Source: Gammaproteobacteria bacterium (GTDB taxonomy: Bacteria > Pseudomonadota > Gammaproteobacteria > Pseudomonadales > Ketobacteraceae). From it: a stretch of DNA of 32,202 bases. Under the pieces are notes generated by a model, which searched no databases, was not told the DNA's origin, and saw only the letters and a list, made by a program, of their open reading frames with translations. Positions 1 through 9,382 of the stretch are shown here, piece by piece. Where the stretch lies: the NCBI GenBank assembly GCA_002748575.1, contig PDSR01000027.1, forward strand, positions 1-32,202, given 5' to 3'. Numbering within the stretch: position 1 is the first letter of the stretch; each line of letters starts with the position of its first letter. A program made the position numbers and the translations under genes.

Positions 1-1
1 G

Positions 2-307
2 ATTGAGCGATTAGGCGTTATTGAAGACGATAAAATCTCGGATGTTGGCGCTGATTTTTCATCCCAACAGGCTGTTCTGATCACACTTGGAGAGTTGGGT
101 GACAATGGTGAGTTTGTAAGCGTACAGCTTAAGCAGGTAAATGAATCCGAAGATTTTGTCACGTTAGAGACAGAGCTGTCACTACTTAAATCGACCAATA
201 ATTGCGCGGTGTCTTCAACATTGGTGCCCGTTTACCTGATTTTAATAGATACCAGAAAACCGCTGGTGATTAAGGAAAGCGTAATTACTAAGGGTGCTAA
301 CTGTTAA
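2..307 (+). CDS. C-terminal part of an unidentified protein (5' end outside window)
   Basis: The frame is open from the first bases of the window to a TAA at 305-307, giving about 101 residues. The ORF track's TTG start at 95 is probably not the real start, because the frame continues upstream without a stop. The visible part is acidic and mostly beta/alpha mixed, with no transmembrane segment, and includes runs such as DDKISDVGADFSSQQ and VPVYLILIDTRKPLV. I do not recognise the family. It lies upstream of dsbD on the same strand with a 163-base gap, so co-transcription is possible but not shown. Confidence 0.55.
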   Translation: MERLGVIEDDKISDVGADFSSQQAVLITLGELGDNGEFVSVQLKQVNESEDFVTLETELSLLKSTNNCAVSSTLVPVYLILIDTRKPLVIKESVITKGANC

Positions 308-470
308 AGCCGGCTTGGCTCTATTGCGTGCAGTGCTAACAATAAAGGGAACCTCTCTGATAAAAGCAAGTCGAAAGCGAAAGATTTGACTTATACTCAG
401 GCTGTCGGCCCTATTATCCGAAATAGGCGGGCCAATAAATCAAGCCACAGTAGAACACAGGTAAACCGCA

Positions 471-2348
471 TTGAACGCCGCACAGAATAATTTTTATATG
501 CACGTATACAGGCTCGCACTTCAACCCGTGAAATTTATCTCGCTGGTGTTGCTTGCCCTCTGTTTTGCGGCCCCCGCGCTGGCTGATTCCCTGTTTTCAA
601 ATACGCAACGAGCCTCGCTTGGCGCTACCGATACTCAGAAATACGATTTTCTTCCCGCTGAACAGGCATTTCAGGTGTCTGGCGAAATTAAAGACAACCT
701 GCTTCATTTTAGCTGGCTGATCGCTGACGGCTATTACCTTTACAAGCACCGTTTTCAGTTTACTGTCGAAAGCCCGGAAGGCGCTGTATTGGGCGAACCG
801 CAGTTTTCCCAGGCGGGCAAGCCCAAGAAAGATCCAACTTTTGGCGATGTCACTGCCTTTTATCATCAGGTCGATATTACCCTTGCGTTACAGGAAATTT
901 CCGGTAGCCCATTAACAGTGAAAGTGCGCTATCAAGGCTGTGCCGATCAAGGCCTGTGCTATCTGCCACAAAAACAGACCCTGACATTTGCTGTACCCAC
1001 AACAAACAACGCCGGCGTGGATACCAGCAGCGTAAAAAAAAACAGCCGTGATACAGAATCAGCGACCGGATTAGCCTCGATACTCGCCGAAAAAGGTTTT
1101 TTATTTAACCTTGGGTTGTTTTTTATTCTTGGTGTAGGCCTTTGCTTCACCCCCTGCGTACTCCCTATGGTGCCTATTTTATCCAGCATTATTATTGGCC
1201 AGGGCGAAAGGGCTTCAGCTATTAAGGGCTTTTTATTATCGGGAGCCTACGTACTGGGCATGGCCTCGACCTACGCCATTGCCGGTATGATTGTTGGTGT
1301 CAGCGGCGAGCAGATTCAGGTGATTTTGCAACAGCCGGCGGTACTGTTCAGCTTTGCCGCTATTTTTATTGTTTTATCGCTTTCGATGTTCGGTTTTTAC
1401 GAACTGCAACTACCCAACAGCCTACAAAGCAAACTGAATGCCATCAGCCAAAAGCAACAGGGTGGCACCCTTATAAGCGCAGCACTGATGGGCGTGCTCG
1501 CCGCGCTGATTGCTTCCCCCTGTGTATCAGCCCCTTTGATGGGGGCGCTGCTTTATATTGGCCATTCCGGCGACATGTGGTTTGGTGGTGCCGCTTTATT
1601 AGCTCTTGGGCTGGGAATGGGAGCCCCGTTAGTGGTGTTAGGAACCACCGGAGCTAACGCCTTACCAAAAGCAGGGCCCTGGATGGATAAGATCAAAGCC
1701 ATTTTTGGCGTGCTGTTATTAGCCACCGGGCTTTGGCTGACCAAACACCTGGTGCCAGACAGCCTCGAATACATGCTATGGGGCTTTTTACTGATACTGG
1801 CAAGCATCTACCTGGGTGCTTTTGAAAACAGCAGCAACCACAAGCACCTGTTATTTCGCGCCATCGCAATCAGCACACTGGTGGCTGGCGCTGCATTGAT
1901 TTTTCACAGCATCAACGGTTACACACTTGCCAACAACTCTGCCGACAACAGCATCAGCCATACCGGTACCGACAATCAGCAGAACCCGCTGCCTTTTGAG
2001 ATACTGCGCGATACGCCAGCGCTGGAAGCCGCCCTGCAAGATGCCCGCGACAAGGGCCAGCCGGTGATGCTGGATTACTTTGCCGAATGGTGTACATCCT
2101 GTATCGAAATGGAACACACCTCTTTTAGCGACCCCACTGCCCGACAACTGTTAAGCGGCCATCGCTGGCTGCAAATTGATTTAACCAACAACGATCATGC
2201 CAAAAAACTACTGGATCGTTATCAGCTGATCGGCCCACCTGCCATTTTATTCTTTGATGAAAACGGCAAGGAAATCAACCAGGCCCGTATCTACGCCTAT
2301 AAAGCGCCGAAGCCCTTTATTAAACACCTGCAACAGCTTTTCCAATAA
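471..2348 (+). CDS. dsbD: Thiol:disulfide interchange protein DsbD
   Basis: Inner-membrane reductase that carries electrons from cytoplasmic thioredoxin to periplasmic proteins such as DsbC and cytochrome c maturation factors. The 625 residues show the full three-part family layout. A signal peptide ends near APALA-DS (about residue 38). The periplasmic alpha domain carries the cysteine pair in YQGCADQGLCY (C157, C163). The membrane domain (about 210-480) has the redox cysteines in GLCFTPCVLP (C225, C229) and IASPCVSAP (C351). The C-terminal thioredoxin-like domain has WCTSC (C541, C544) and a cis-proline in IGPPA. The TTG at 471 has an AGG about 9 bases upstream. ATG 498 would give a neater 29-residue signal peptide but has no visible ribosome site, so either start is possible. 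Confidence 0.95.
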   Translation: MNAAQNNFYMHVYRLALQPVKFISLVLLALCFAAPALADSLFSNTQRASLGATDTQKYDFLPAEQAFQVSGEIKDNLLHFSWLIADGYYLYKHRFQFTVESPEGAVLGEPQFSQAGKPKKDPTFGDVTAFYHQVDITLALQEISGSPLTVKVRYQGCADQGLCYLPQKQTLTFAVPTTNNAGVDTSSVKKNSRDTESATGLASILAEKGFLFNLGLFFILGVGLCFTPCVLPMVPILSSIIIGQGERASAIKGFLLSGAYVLGMASTYAIAGMIVGVSGEQIQVILQQPAVLFSFAAIFIVLSLSMFGFYELQLPNSLQSKLNAISQKQQGGTLISAALMGVLAALIASPCVSAPLMGALLYIGHSGDMWFGGAALLALGLGMGAPLVVLGTTGANALPKAGPWMDKIKAIFGVLLLATGLWLTKHLVPDSLEYMLWGFLLILASIYLGAFENSSNHKHLLFRAIAISTLVAGAALIFHSINGYTLANNSADNSISHTGTDNQQNPLPFEILRDTPALEAALQDARDKGQPVMLDYFAEWCTSCIEMEHTSFSDPTARQLLSGHRWLQIDLTNNDHAKKLLDRYQLIGPPAILFFDENGKEINQARIYAYKAPKPFIKHLQQLFQ

Positions 2349-2395
2349 GTTTAAATTGGCCAATCACTCCAAACCGGCCAGCTTGGTAACTGTCA

Positions 2396-2541
2396 TTGAC
2401 GATACTTTTAGAAATTAGTTACTATTATGTGGCTAATTTCGGCTAACATGCGGTTAATGGCACTGTAAATCCATTTAACTTGTAACCATTTGTAATATTG
2501 GCGCAATAACGGAAGATGCTTTAAAAAACGCTCGTTATAAT
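2396..2541 (+). promoter_or_regulatory. Candidate promoter elements upstream of aroQ
   Basis: The 252-base gap between dsbD and aroQ holds two candidate promoters. One is TTGACG (2396-2401) followed 18 bases later by TACTAT (2420-2425). The other is a perfect TATAAT at 2536-2541 with no good -35 hexamer at the usual distance. Either could drive aroQ-accB-accC-prmA. The calls rest on hexamer matching only. Confidence 0.3.
2431..2496 (+). repeat. Helically phased short repeats upstream of aroQ
   Basis: Short related hexamers recur near 10-base spacing: GGCTAA at 2431 and 2441, GGTTAA at 2452, then TGTAAA at 2464, TGTAAC at 2481 and TGTAAT at 2491. Same-face spacing of this kind is typical of cooperative regulator sites or of bent DNA. 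The hexamers are imperfect and AT-rich, so chance is a real alternative. Confidence 0.3.
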
Positions 2542-2600
2542 CGACAGCATTACCTTTGGCTGGGTATAAATCTCAGTACCGGATTGTGAGGAAGCATTGA

Positions 2601-3050
2601 ATGGCGACATTGCTAGTGTTAAACGGGCCAAATCTTAATTTACTGGGCCAACGGGAGCCCGGGCATTATGGTAACGACACACTGGAAACCATTAACCAGC
2701 GACTGACAGCCCTGGCTAACGCCGCCGGATACCAGCTAGACGCCTTTCAAAGCAATACCGAAGGGGAGATCATCAATAAAATTCACAGCACACTCGGCAG
2801 CGATGTTGAGTTTATTATTATTAACCCCGGCGCTTTTACTCACACCAGCATTGCCATTAGAGATGCCTTATTAGGTGTCAGCATGCCCTTTATTGAAGTG
2901 CATCTTTCCAATGTTCATGCGCGAGAACAATTCCGTCATCATTCCTATTTTGCAGATATTGCAGTGGGAACCATCACTGGTCTGGGCGCCAAAGGCTATG
3001 AATTTGCATTACAGGCGGCAATCGCTCAGCTTGCTGACAAGCCCCATTAA
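2601..3050 (+). CDS. aroQ: Type II 3-dehydroquinate dehydratase
   Basis: Converts 3-dehydroquinate to 3-dehydroshikimate, the third step of the shikimate pathway, in the cytoplasm. The 149 residues are the normal length for the small dodecameric type II enzyme. Family signatures are [17 protein letters not shown] at the N-terminus (with the catalytic tyrosine and the arginine of the flexible lid), [10 protein letters not shown] in the middle, and [14 protein letters not shown] (with the catalytic histidine). The ATG has a GTGAGGAAG ribosome site about 8 bases upstream. It lies directly ahead of accB, as in Pseudomonas, and probably shares its transcript (44-base gap). Confidence 0.96.
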   Translation: MATLLVLNGPNLNLLGQREPGHYGNDTLETINQRLTALANAAGYQLDAFQSNTEGEIINKIHSTLGSDVEFIIINPGAFTHTSIAIRDALLGVSMPFIEVHLSNVHAREQFRHHSYFADIAVGTITGLGAKGYEFALQAAIAQLADKPH

Positions 3051-3094
3051 AACCAATAAAAACAGTATTAAAACGATTAAAAGAGATACCACTT

Positions 3095-3565
3095 ATGGAC
3101 ATCCGTAAAGTTAAAAAGCTGATTGAACTCTTAGAAGAATCCGGCATTGACGAAATTGAAATAAAAGAAGGCGAAGAGTCTGTAAGAATCAGCAGAAACA
3201 GCCAGGCAGCCGCCCAACAGGTAGCCTATCATGCCGCACCGGTTGCACCACAAGCTCCTGCACCGGCACAACCAGCGCCGCCCCCAGCCCCAAGCACTGC
3301 ACCAGAAACACCCGCCACCGACGAACCCGAAGGCAGCAAAGTGCGCTCGCCCATGGTGGGAACCTTCTACCGCTCCCCTTCACCCGAAGCAAAAGCCTTT
3401 GTGGAAGTTGGCCAAACCGTCAAAACCGGCGACACCCTTTGTATTGTTGAAGCCATGAAGATGATGAACCAGATTGAAGCGGATCGCTCCGGTACTATTC
3501 GCGCCATTCTGGTGGAAAACGCCGAGCCGGTCGAATTCGATCAGCCTCTCTTTATTATTGACTAA
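3095..3565 (+). CDS. accB: Biotin carboxyl carrier protein of acetyl-CoA carboxylase
   Basis: Carries the biotin that shuttles carboxyl groups between AccC and the AccAD transferase in the first step of fatty-acid synthesis. The 156 residues divide into a helical N-terminal region (1-35), a flexible Ala/Pro/Gln-rich linker (about 37-78) and the C-terminal biotinyl domain. The biotinylation motif EAMKMMN places the modified lysine at residue 122, the same number as in E. coli AccB. The thumb region ([18 protein letters not shown]) is also present. accC follows after 30 bases, so the two carboxylase subunits are almost certainly made from one transcript. Confidence 0.96.
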   Translation: MDIRKVKKLIELLEESGIDEIEIKEGEESVRISRNSQAAAQQVAYHAAPVAPQAPAPAQPAPPPAPSTAPETPATDEPEGSKVRSPMVGTFYRSPSPEAKAFVEVGQTVKTGDTLCIVEAMKMMNQIEADRSGTIRAILVENAEPVEFDQPLFIID

Positions 3566-3595
3566 CAGCCCTGGCCACTGAAAAAGGACAAGACC

Positions 3596-4945
3596 ATGAT
3601 TGAGAAAGTCTTGATCGCCAACCGTGGCGAGATTGCGCTACGTGTACTCCGTGCGTGTAAAGAAATGGGCATAAAAACGGTTGCGGTGTACTCCAAACCC
3701 GATGCCAACCTTATGCATGTAAGACTGGCCGATGAAGCCGTGTGCATTGGGCCTGCACCTGCCGCAGAAAGCTACCTGAACATTCCCGCCATTATCAGCG
3801 CAGCAGAAATTACCGACGCTGATGCAATCCACCCCGGCTACGGCTTTTTAGCTGAAAACGCCGATTTTGCCGAGCGTGTTACCGATTCCGGATTCACCTT
3901 TATTGGCCCACGGGCAGACACCATTCGCTTAATGGGCAACAAGGTATCGGCGATTGAAGCCATGAAAAACGCCGGCGTACCCTGTGTGCCGGGTTCCGAT
4001 GGCCCGCTAAGCGACGACCCTGATGAAATCATGCAGCTGGCAAGGGATATTGGCTTCCCGGTTATTATCAAAGCCGCATCTGGCGGTGGTGGCCGCGGCA
4101 TGCGCGTGGTTCACAGTGAACAGGAACTGATTGAATCGGTATCCATTACCCAAACCGAGGCCCGCGCCGCCTTCGGCGACCCCACCGTGTATATGGAAAA
4201 ATTCCTCACCACCCCACGGCATGTTGAAATCCAGGTACTGGCCGATGGCAATGGCCATGCCGTTTACCTGGGCGACCGCGATTGTTCGCTGCAACGCCGC
4301 CATCAAAAAGTGGTTGAAGAAGCCCCTGCCCCCGGCATCCCCGATGCGCTGCGCAAAGAAGTGGGCGAAGCCTGCGTAGAAGCCTGCAAACGCATTAACT
4401 ATCGTGGTGCCGGCACTTTCGAATTCCTGTATGAAAACGAACGCTTTTATTTTATTGAAATGAACACCCGCGTACAGGTGGAACACCCGGTTACCGAGAT
4501 GGTCACCGGCATCGACATTATTAAAGAACAACTGATTATTGCTGGCGAAGAAAAGCTTGGGCTACAACAGGGCGACATCAGCATTAACGGCCATTCCATT
4601 GAATGCCGAATCAACGCTGAAAACCCGGATACCTTTTTGCCCAGCCCCGGTAAAATTGATTACTGGCACTGTCCTGGTGGCAACGGTGTAAGAATGGACA
4701 CCCATGTTTATCAGGGCTACAGCGTACCGCCTTTTTACGATTCGTTGATTGGCAAGTTGATCACCTGGGGTGAAAATCGCGACATCGCCATGCAGCGGAT
4801 GCGTAACGCACTGGATGAAATCGTTGTTGAAGGCATCAGTACCAACGCGATCCTGCACCGCAATATCATTATGCAAGACAGCGATTTTGCAAAAGGCAGT
4901 GTTGATATCCACCACCTGGAAAAACTTATTAACACGGTGACATAA
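3596..4945 (+). CDS. accC: Biotin carboxylase subunit of acetyl-CoA carboxylase
   Basis: ATP-dependent carboxylation of the biotin on AccB. At 449 residues it is the same length as E. coli AccC. The N-terminal biotin-carboxylase fold begins [15 protein letters not shown] and includes [14 protein letters not shown]. The ATP-grasp domain has the glycine-rich loop SGGGGRGMR, and the active-site stretch [14 protein letters not shown] is intact, as is the C-terminal domain ([12 protein letters not shown]). A GAAAAAGGA ribosome site precedes the ATG. prmA starts 4 bases after the stop, which suggests translational coupling. Confidence 0.97.
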   Translation: MIEKVLIANRGEIALRVLRACKEMGIKTVAVYSKPDANLMHVRLADEAVCIGPAPAAESYLNIPAIISAAEITDADAIHPGYGFLAENADFAERVTDSGFTFIGPRADTIRLMGNKVSAIEAMKNAGVPCVPGSDGPLSDDPDEIMQLARDIGFPVIIKAASGGGGRGMRVVHSEQELIESVSITQTEARAAFGDPTVYMEKFLTTPRHVEIQVLADGNGHAVYLGDRDCSLQRRHQKVVEEAPAPGIPDALRKEVGEACVEACKRINYRGAGTFEFLYENERFYFIEMNTRVQVEHPVTEMVTGIDIIKEQLIIAGEEKLGLQQGDISINGHSIECRINAENPDTFLPSPGKIDYWHCPGGNGVRMDTHVYQGYSVPPFYDSLIGKLITWGENRDIAMQRMRNALDEIVVEGISTNAILHRNIIMQDSDFAKGSVDIHHLEKLINTVT

Positions 4946-4949
4946 CACA

Positions 4950-5876
4950 ATGGCATGGGTACAGCTGACACTACAGGTTCCCGGAACCAGTGCAGAACAG
5001 TTTGAAGACGCACTTATAGCCACAGGTGCCAGTGCCGTTACCCTGAGGGATAACGCGGATCAACCCTTATTGGAGCCACCCCCGGGAGCCACGCCCCTAT
5101 GGGACGACACCCTGGTGACTGGTTTGTTTGATGCATCCGTTGACACCGACCTGTTAACAGCCGCCTTATGCAACGTTGCCGGTGTCGACCAGCTGCCACC
5201 ACTAAAAATACAGGCTCTGGAAGACAAAGACTGGGAAAGAGAGTGGATGACCCACTACCAGCCCATGCAATTCGGCAAACGCCTGTGGGTTTGCCCCAGC
5301 TGGTGCCCGCCGCCACAGCCCGATGCCATCAACCTGCTGCTGGACCCGGGGCTGGCCTTTGGTACCGGCACTCACCCCACCACCGCCTTGTGCCTGGAAT
5401 GGCTTGATGGCCAGCAACTGGAACAGAAAACCCTGATTGATTTCGGCTGCGGCTCCGGCATTTTAGCCGTTGCTGCTGCCTTACTGGGTTGCACCCGGGT
5501 TCTGGGCATTGATAACGACCCCCAGGCTCTATTGGCATCAAAGGATAACGCAGCAAGAAATCAGGTCACAGAACGCATCAACGTATACAGCCCGAATGCC
5601 TTTGCCCAAAACAATATCAATTTCAAAAACAACACCGGGCAACAGGCCGACGCCCAGGGCCAGGCCGATATAGTCGTAGCCAACATTCTGGCAGGCACCC
5701 TTATCGACCTCGCACCACAAATCAGCGCCTTACTGAAAACCGGTGGCAAGCTCGCACTTTCAGGCATTCTGGAAGAACAAACGGCCAGCGTGCAGGCAGC
5801 CTATGCACCCTGGATTGATTTTGACCCCACGCGGCAGCGGGAAGACTGGGTGTGCATCAGTGGCAGCAAACGTTAA
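4950..5876 (+). CDS. prmA: Ribosomal protein L11 methyltransferase
   Basis: Trimethylates ribosomal protein L11 using S-adenosylmethionine. The 308 residues have the N-terminal substrate-recognition domain, then the PrmA signature LDPGLAFGTGTHPTT (about 131-145), SAM motif I DFGCGSGILA (about 164-173), the acidic residue of motif II in GIDNDPQA, and the catalytic-region motif VVANILAGTL. It is the last gene of the aroQ-accB-accC-prmA run, with only 4 bases between it and accC, an order shared with Pseudomonas. I see no clear terminator in the 150 bases after it. Confidence 0.95.
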   Translation: MAWVQLTLQVPGTSAEQFEDALIATGASAVTLRDNADQPLLEPPPGATPLWDDTLVTGLFDASVDTDLLTAALCNVAGVDQLPPLKIQALEDKDWEREWMTHYQPMQFGKRLWVCPSWCPPPQPDAINLLLDPGLAFGTGTHPTTALCLEWLDGQQLEQKTLIDFGCGSGILAVAAALLGCTRVLGIDNDPQALLASKDNAARNQVTERINVYSPNAFAQNNINFKNNTGQQADAQGQADIVVANILAGTLIDLAPQISALLKTGGKLALSGILEEQTASVQAAYAPWIDFDPTRQREDWVCISGSKR

Positions 5877-6026
5877 CACGCCATAAACGCTTACTTTTTA
5901 ATCGAATTTTTATTGATTTTGCACATATATCAACAGAATTAACGCAAACTCAGCGTTTCCCAACTACATTTAGTAGGGTTAATGCTCGTAAAGCAATTTT
6001 AAAATAACTTGATCTGAAAAGAGTCC

Positions 6027-7604
6027 TTGCCCCGAGAAACCAGCAGCCGTATGGAAGAACAGTTACTAACCAAATGTCCGCATTGCGGCACAGCCTTCAG
6101 GCTATCCAAAGAGCATCTAGAAATTGCTGGTGGTGCCGTTCGTTGTGGCTCCTGCTACCAGGTATTTCATGCCAAAGAAAACATTATCAAAGCCTCTGTG
6201 GTCGAAAAAGCAAAGCCGCAAGCGCCTGCTGAGCAAGAAACTTCCCCAGACCCGCTAGAAGAGCCTGGATTAAAAGACGGTGCTCCCTACGCAGAAACGA
6301 CATCAGACTGGCCAACCGAAAATAATTTTGCAGCGACTCAAGCATCAAACAACCTGTCAGATACCCCAAAAACAACCAAAGACAAATCACAAAACAGTGT
6401 TGATGAATCCTGGGCAGAAGCGTTACTTGAAGAACTCGGTGACAATATCCCGGAAGACGACGACGAACTGATCCAGGACAATCCGGAAGAAGATAACCCT
6501 CACGCCACATCCGATACCGGGTTTGACAGCATCCACAGCTCTGAAAACGCATTTGTAGAAGGGCAAACCACTACAAAGAAAGCCAAAGACAGCATTGATG
6601 ATGGTTTCCTGGATTTCGACCACACATTCGAGACAGTTATCTCGGAAGAAATGGCGGCTGAAACAGACAGCGGCCATAAAGATGAAGCCTGGGCGCAAAA
6701 AATGCTAGAAGAGCTGGAAGCAGAAGAATCGCCCAAACCGCCCTCAATGGAAGAACTTTCGATTCTAGACAACACAACTGTAGAAGGTCTTTCTGACAAC
6801 CCCTTCAGTGCAAAAGAACTTTCCCGCTCTACTGAAGACGCCGTACAACAGGCTCGCACGAAAGCTAAAGAAAATGCCAAGAAACAACGTGAACTGGAGA
6901 AGGCTGAAAAAAGCAGCCGTCTGAATAGTGTATTCCCCGAGGGTTTCGATGCGGGAGAAGGTTTTATTGAGGAAATAGACCTTGGCGAAATAAGCAACAT
7001 CATTACTGATGAATTCACACCCACACCTTCCAGCAATCGTACACCTGGCAACGATATACTTGAACAGCAGATAGCAGCAAGCGAGCTTCATTTTGGTGAT
7101 GAAAAAAACATTAAAAAGCGGTCACGCTTGAAAGCCATTAGCCTCGTTTTCCTGAACATTATTGCTATTCTGGGGCTGATTGGGCAGCATGCCTATTTCA
7201 ACTTTGACGAGCTTGCCCGCGAGGACGCATACCGCCCACTTTATAAACTTTTCTGTGACCAGCTGGGCTGCCAGCTGCCCACACGCATCGACACATCGAA
7301 AATACAGGGCACTAACCTGGTAGTTCGCTCTCACCCCATGGAACCTAATGCCATCGTTATTGATGTCATTGCTTATAATCGAGCAAAATACTCCCAGCCT
7401 TATCCTGATTTAAAGCTGGCCTTTGAAGATCTTAATGGCAAACCGGTAGCCTCACGAAGATTCAGACCACAGGAATATATTCAAGACCAGAATATTGATC
7501 TGGCAAACATGCCACCAAACACCCCTGTACATATCAGCCTTGAAATTATCGATCCCGGTCCACAAGCATCTAACTATCAGGTTGAATTCTTACCGCAAAC
7601 ATAA
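6027..7604 (+). CDS. Zinc-ribbon and DUF3426 domain membrane protein
   Basis: Conserved protein of unknown function found beside prmA/dusB in related bacteria. The N-terminus is a MJ0042-type zinc ribbon: CPHC and CGSC supply the four cysteines (C17, C20, C40, C43), separated by a hydrophobic core. A long acidic, probably disordered linker (about 50-370) contains two near-repeats, ESWAEALLEELGDN and EAWAQKMLEELEAE. One transmembrane helix follows (about 373-392, AISLVFLNIIAILGLIGQHA), then a C-terminal DUF3426 beta domain (about 410-525) containing FCDQLGCQLP. The TTG at 6027 has AAAAGAG upstream. ATG 6051, which starts MEEQLLTKCPHC, is the likelier start by resemblance to relatives, so the first 8 residues are uncertain. 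Confidence 0.8.
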   Translation: MPRETSSRMEEQLLTKCPHCGTAFRLSKEHLEIAGGAVRCGSCYQVFHAKENIIKASVVEKAKPQAPAEQETSPDPLEEPGLKDGAPYAETTSDWPTENNFAATQASNNLSDTPKTTKDKSQNSVDESWAEALLEELGDNIPEDDDELIQDNPEEDNPHATSDTGFDSIHSSENAFVEGQTTTKKAKDSIDDGFLDFDHTFETVISEEMAAETDSGHKDEAWAQKMLEELEAEESPKPPSMEELSILDNTTVEGLSDNPFSAKELSRSTEDAVQQARTKAKENAKKQRELEKAEKSSRLNSVFPEGFDAGEGFIEEIDLGEISNIITDEFTPTPSSNRTPGNDILEQQIAASELHFGDEKNIKKRSRLKAISLVFLNIIAILGLIGQHAYFNFDELAREDAYRPLYKLFCDQLGCQLPTRIDTSKIQGTNLVVRSHPMEPNAIVIDVIAYNRAKYSQPYPDLKLAFEDLNGKPVASRRFRPQEYIQDQNIDLANMPPNTPVHISLEIIDPGPQASNYQVEFLPQT

Positions 7605-7821
7605 ATTTGCATCAATTTGAGGCAAAGTAACAAAACCTGCTTACATCGGCTGCCCCTTATTTCATGATTTTTTTGTGAATCCTTTAATTTGCACCTTTCC
7701 CCCTGAAAAACTTCCCGCTATTATAGGTTGATCTTTGAGCTACGCTTAAATTCATTAGGTAAGGGCTTAGTTTGAGCCTGTATTCTTTAAGTTGATCAAT
7801 TTCACAGCACCCGATCATTTT

Positions 7822-8808
7822 ATGAAAATAGGCCCATACCAATTACCCAACCCTGTGTTGCTGGCTCCCATGGCCGGAGTGACTGATTTGCCTTTTCGAA
7901 GGCTCTGCCGACGCTTAGGCGCCGGTATGGTGGTTTCTGAAATGCTGATCAGCAACAGCCAGCTGTGGAACACTCGCAAGTCCAGACAACGGCTTGATCA
8001 CACAGGTGAGCCAGAACCGCGATCTGTCCAAATTGCGGGGAACGATCCTGAAATGATGGCCGAGGCAGCTCGCCAGACGGTTATGCATGGCGCCCAGATT
8101 GTTGATATCAACATGGGGTGCCCGGCAAAAAAAGTCTGCAAAAAGCTGGCTGGCTCAGCGTTACTCAAAGATGAAAAGCTGGTCGAGTCCATTCTCACTG
8201 CGGTTGTGAATGCTGTAGATGTACCTGTCACCTTAAAAATGCGAACCGGCTGGGATACCCACCATCGTAACGGCGTAACGATTGCTCGCATTGCCGAGGA
8301 TTCAGGTATTCAGGCATTAGCAGTTCATGGTCGAACACGAGCCTGCGCTTATAAAGGCGAAGTGGAATATGACACCATAGCAGCCATTAAGGAAAGCATT
8401 TCGATTCCGGTGGTCGCAAACGGTGATATCACAACACCTGAAAAAGCCAAAGAAGTGCTAGACCACACTGGTGCGAATGGTATTATGATCGGTAGGAGCG
8501 CTCAGGGAAACCCTTGGATTTTCCGAGAGATAGCTCACTATTTAGCGTCCGGGGAACAGCTCCCCCCACCTGGTTTAGGGGAAGTCAGGGAAGTTATGAT
8601 GGAACACCTGTCGAGCTTACACGACTTTTACGGAGAGTATTTGGGGGTCCGCATTGCCAGAAAACACCTTGGCTGGTATGTCCAAAACCTTCCAGAGGGA
8701 GCCAACTTCAGGAAATCATTTAACCTTCTTGATTCAGCTTCAGAGCAAAATAAGACTGCTCAAAACTATTTCGAGCAACTGATCAAGAAAGAGGTAATGG
8801 CGGCATGA
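7822..8808 (+). CDS. dusB: tRNA-dihydrouridine synthase B
   Basis: FMN- and NADPH-dependent reduction of a uridine in the tRNA D-loop. Dus signatures are present: [14 protein letters not shown] at the N-terminus, SVQIAGNDP, the catalytic cysteine in [19 protein letters not shown], and the FMN-phosphate-binding stretch [19 protein letters not shown] chose ATG 7822 (328 residues, [19 protein letters not shown]), which lines up with the E. coli start. The ORF track's TTG at 7792 adds ten residues without family support. The stop overlaps the fis start as ATGA, the standard dusB-fis coupling in gammaproteobacteria. Confidence 0.95.
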   Translation: MKIGPYQLPNPVLLAPMAGVTDLPFRRLCRRLGAGMVVSEMLISNSQLWNTRKSRQRLDHTGEPEPRSVQIAGNDPEMMAEAARQTVMHGAQIVDINMGCPAKKVCKKLAGSALLKDEKLVESILTAVVNAVDVPVTLKMRTGWDTHHRNGVTIARIAEDSGIQALAVHGRTRACAYKGEVEYDTIAAIKESISIPVVANGDITTPEKAKEVLDHTGANGIMIGRSAQGNPWIFREIAHYLASGEQLPPPGLGEVREVMMEHLSSLHDFYGEYLGVRIARKHLGWYVQNLPEGANFRKSFNLLDSASEQNKTAQNYFEQLIKKEVMAA

Positions 8809-9137
8809 ACGAAACTAACTATAACGAAGAACCTGCATTCGAAACCAACTCTGAATCAGCAAGCAGCAAGTTACTGCGCGAGCACCTTGTAGCACCTGGC
8901 GATCACGAAACCCAAACGCTTCGTGATCATGTGCACAAATCACTGCGTAACTATTTTGCCCACCTTGATGGTCAGCCTGTCACAGATGTTTACCAAATGG
9001 TACTTTCAGAAGTGGAAGCACCTTTGCTGGAAACAGTCATGGAATATACCCGCGGTAATCAAACCAAAGCGGCTATTTTGCTAGGCTTAAACCGTGGCAC
9101 TCTGCGCAAAAAGCTGAAGATTTACGGCTTAATCTAG
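8805..9137 (+). CDS. fis: DNA-binding protein Fis
   Basis: Small nucleoid protein and growth-phase regulator that bends DNA at rRNA promoters, origins and recombination enhancers. At 110 residues it is slightly longer than the 98 of E. coli, with the extra length in the N-terminal arm. The C-terminal helix-turn-helix is intact: [20 protein letters not shown] followed by [12 protein letters not shown]. The start overlaps the dusB stop (ATGA), so its synthesis depends on dusB translation. A strong hairpin lies 52 bases after the stop. Confidence 0.96.
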   Translation: MNETNYNEEPAFETNSESASSKLLREHLVAPGDHETQTLRDHVHKSLRNYFAHLDGQPVTDVYQMVLSEVEAPLLETVMEYTRGNQTKAAILLGLNRGTLRKKLKIYGLI

Positions 9138-9188
9138 TCAACAATCGGGTTTTCTATCTCCTGTAGAGCTGGTCGAAAGCCCGATATC

Positions 9189-9220
9189 AGCCCACGGCTA
9201 TTCATCCTTAGCCGTGGGCT
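9189..9220 (+). terminator. Hairpin after dusB-fis, probable terminator
   Basis: A perfect 12-base-pair stem (agcccacggcta with tagccgtgggct) encloses an 8-base loop. The following bases (atggcaaatttt) contain only a short T-run some way downstream, so it may be a weak intrinsic terminator or a 3'-end stabiliser. Confidence 0.6.
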
Positions 9221-9315
9221 ATGGCAAATTTTAAGTGATATTTGCTGATAATGGATCTTTTCTTGTGCTCCCCCCCTTAATTCCTGACTCAATAACGACT
9301 AAAATTGCGTCCCCG

Positions 9316-9335
9316 GCCGATTGGCATTAATCGGC
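9316..9335 (+). other. Small hairpin in the purH leader
   Basis: A 7-base-pair stem (gccgatt with aatcggc) and 6-base loop lie about 50 bases before the purH start. A weak promoter candidate, TTAATT-17-TAAAAT (9277-9305), lies just upstream, which would place the hairpin in the 5' untranslated region. No T-run follows, so it is not a convincing attenuator. Confidence 0.25.
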
Positions 9336-9382
9336 AGATTTATTCCTATCACCTTAACTTAATCGTCAGGGCACACCACATC

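Noticed and set aside
386-417. TTGACT and TATTAT ahead of dsbD as a promoter
   Set aside because: The hexamers are 20 bases apart, too far for a normal sigma-70 promoter.
4007-4531. 174-residue minus-strand ORF
   Set aside because: Antisense to accC, whose full-length protein explains the sequence.
6500-7051. 183-residue minus-strand ORF, serine-rich
   Set aside because: Mirror of the acidic linker of the DUF3426 protein; Ser-rich shadows are expected opposite Glu/Asp-rich coding.
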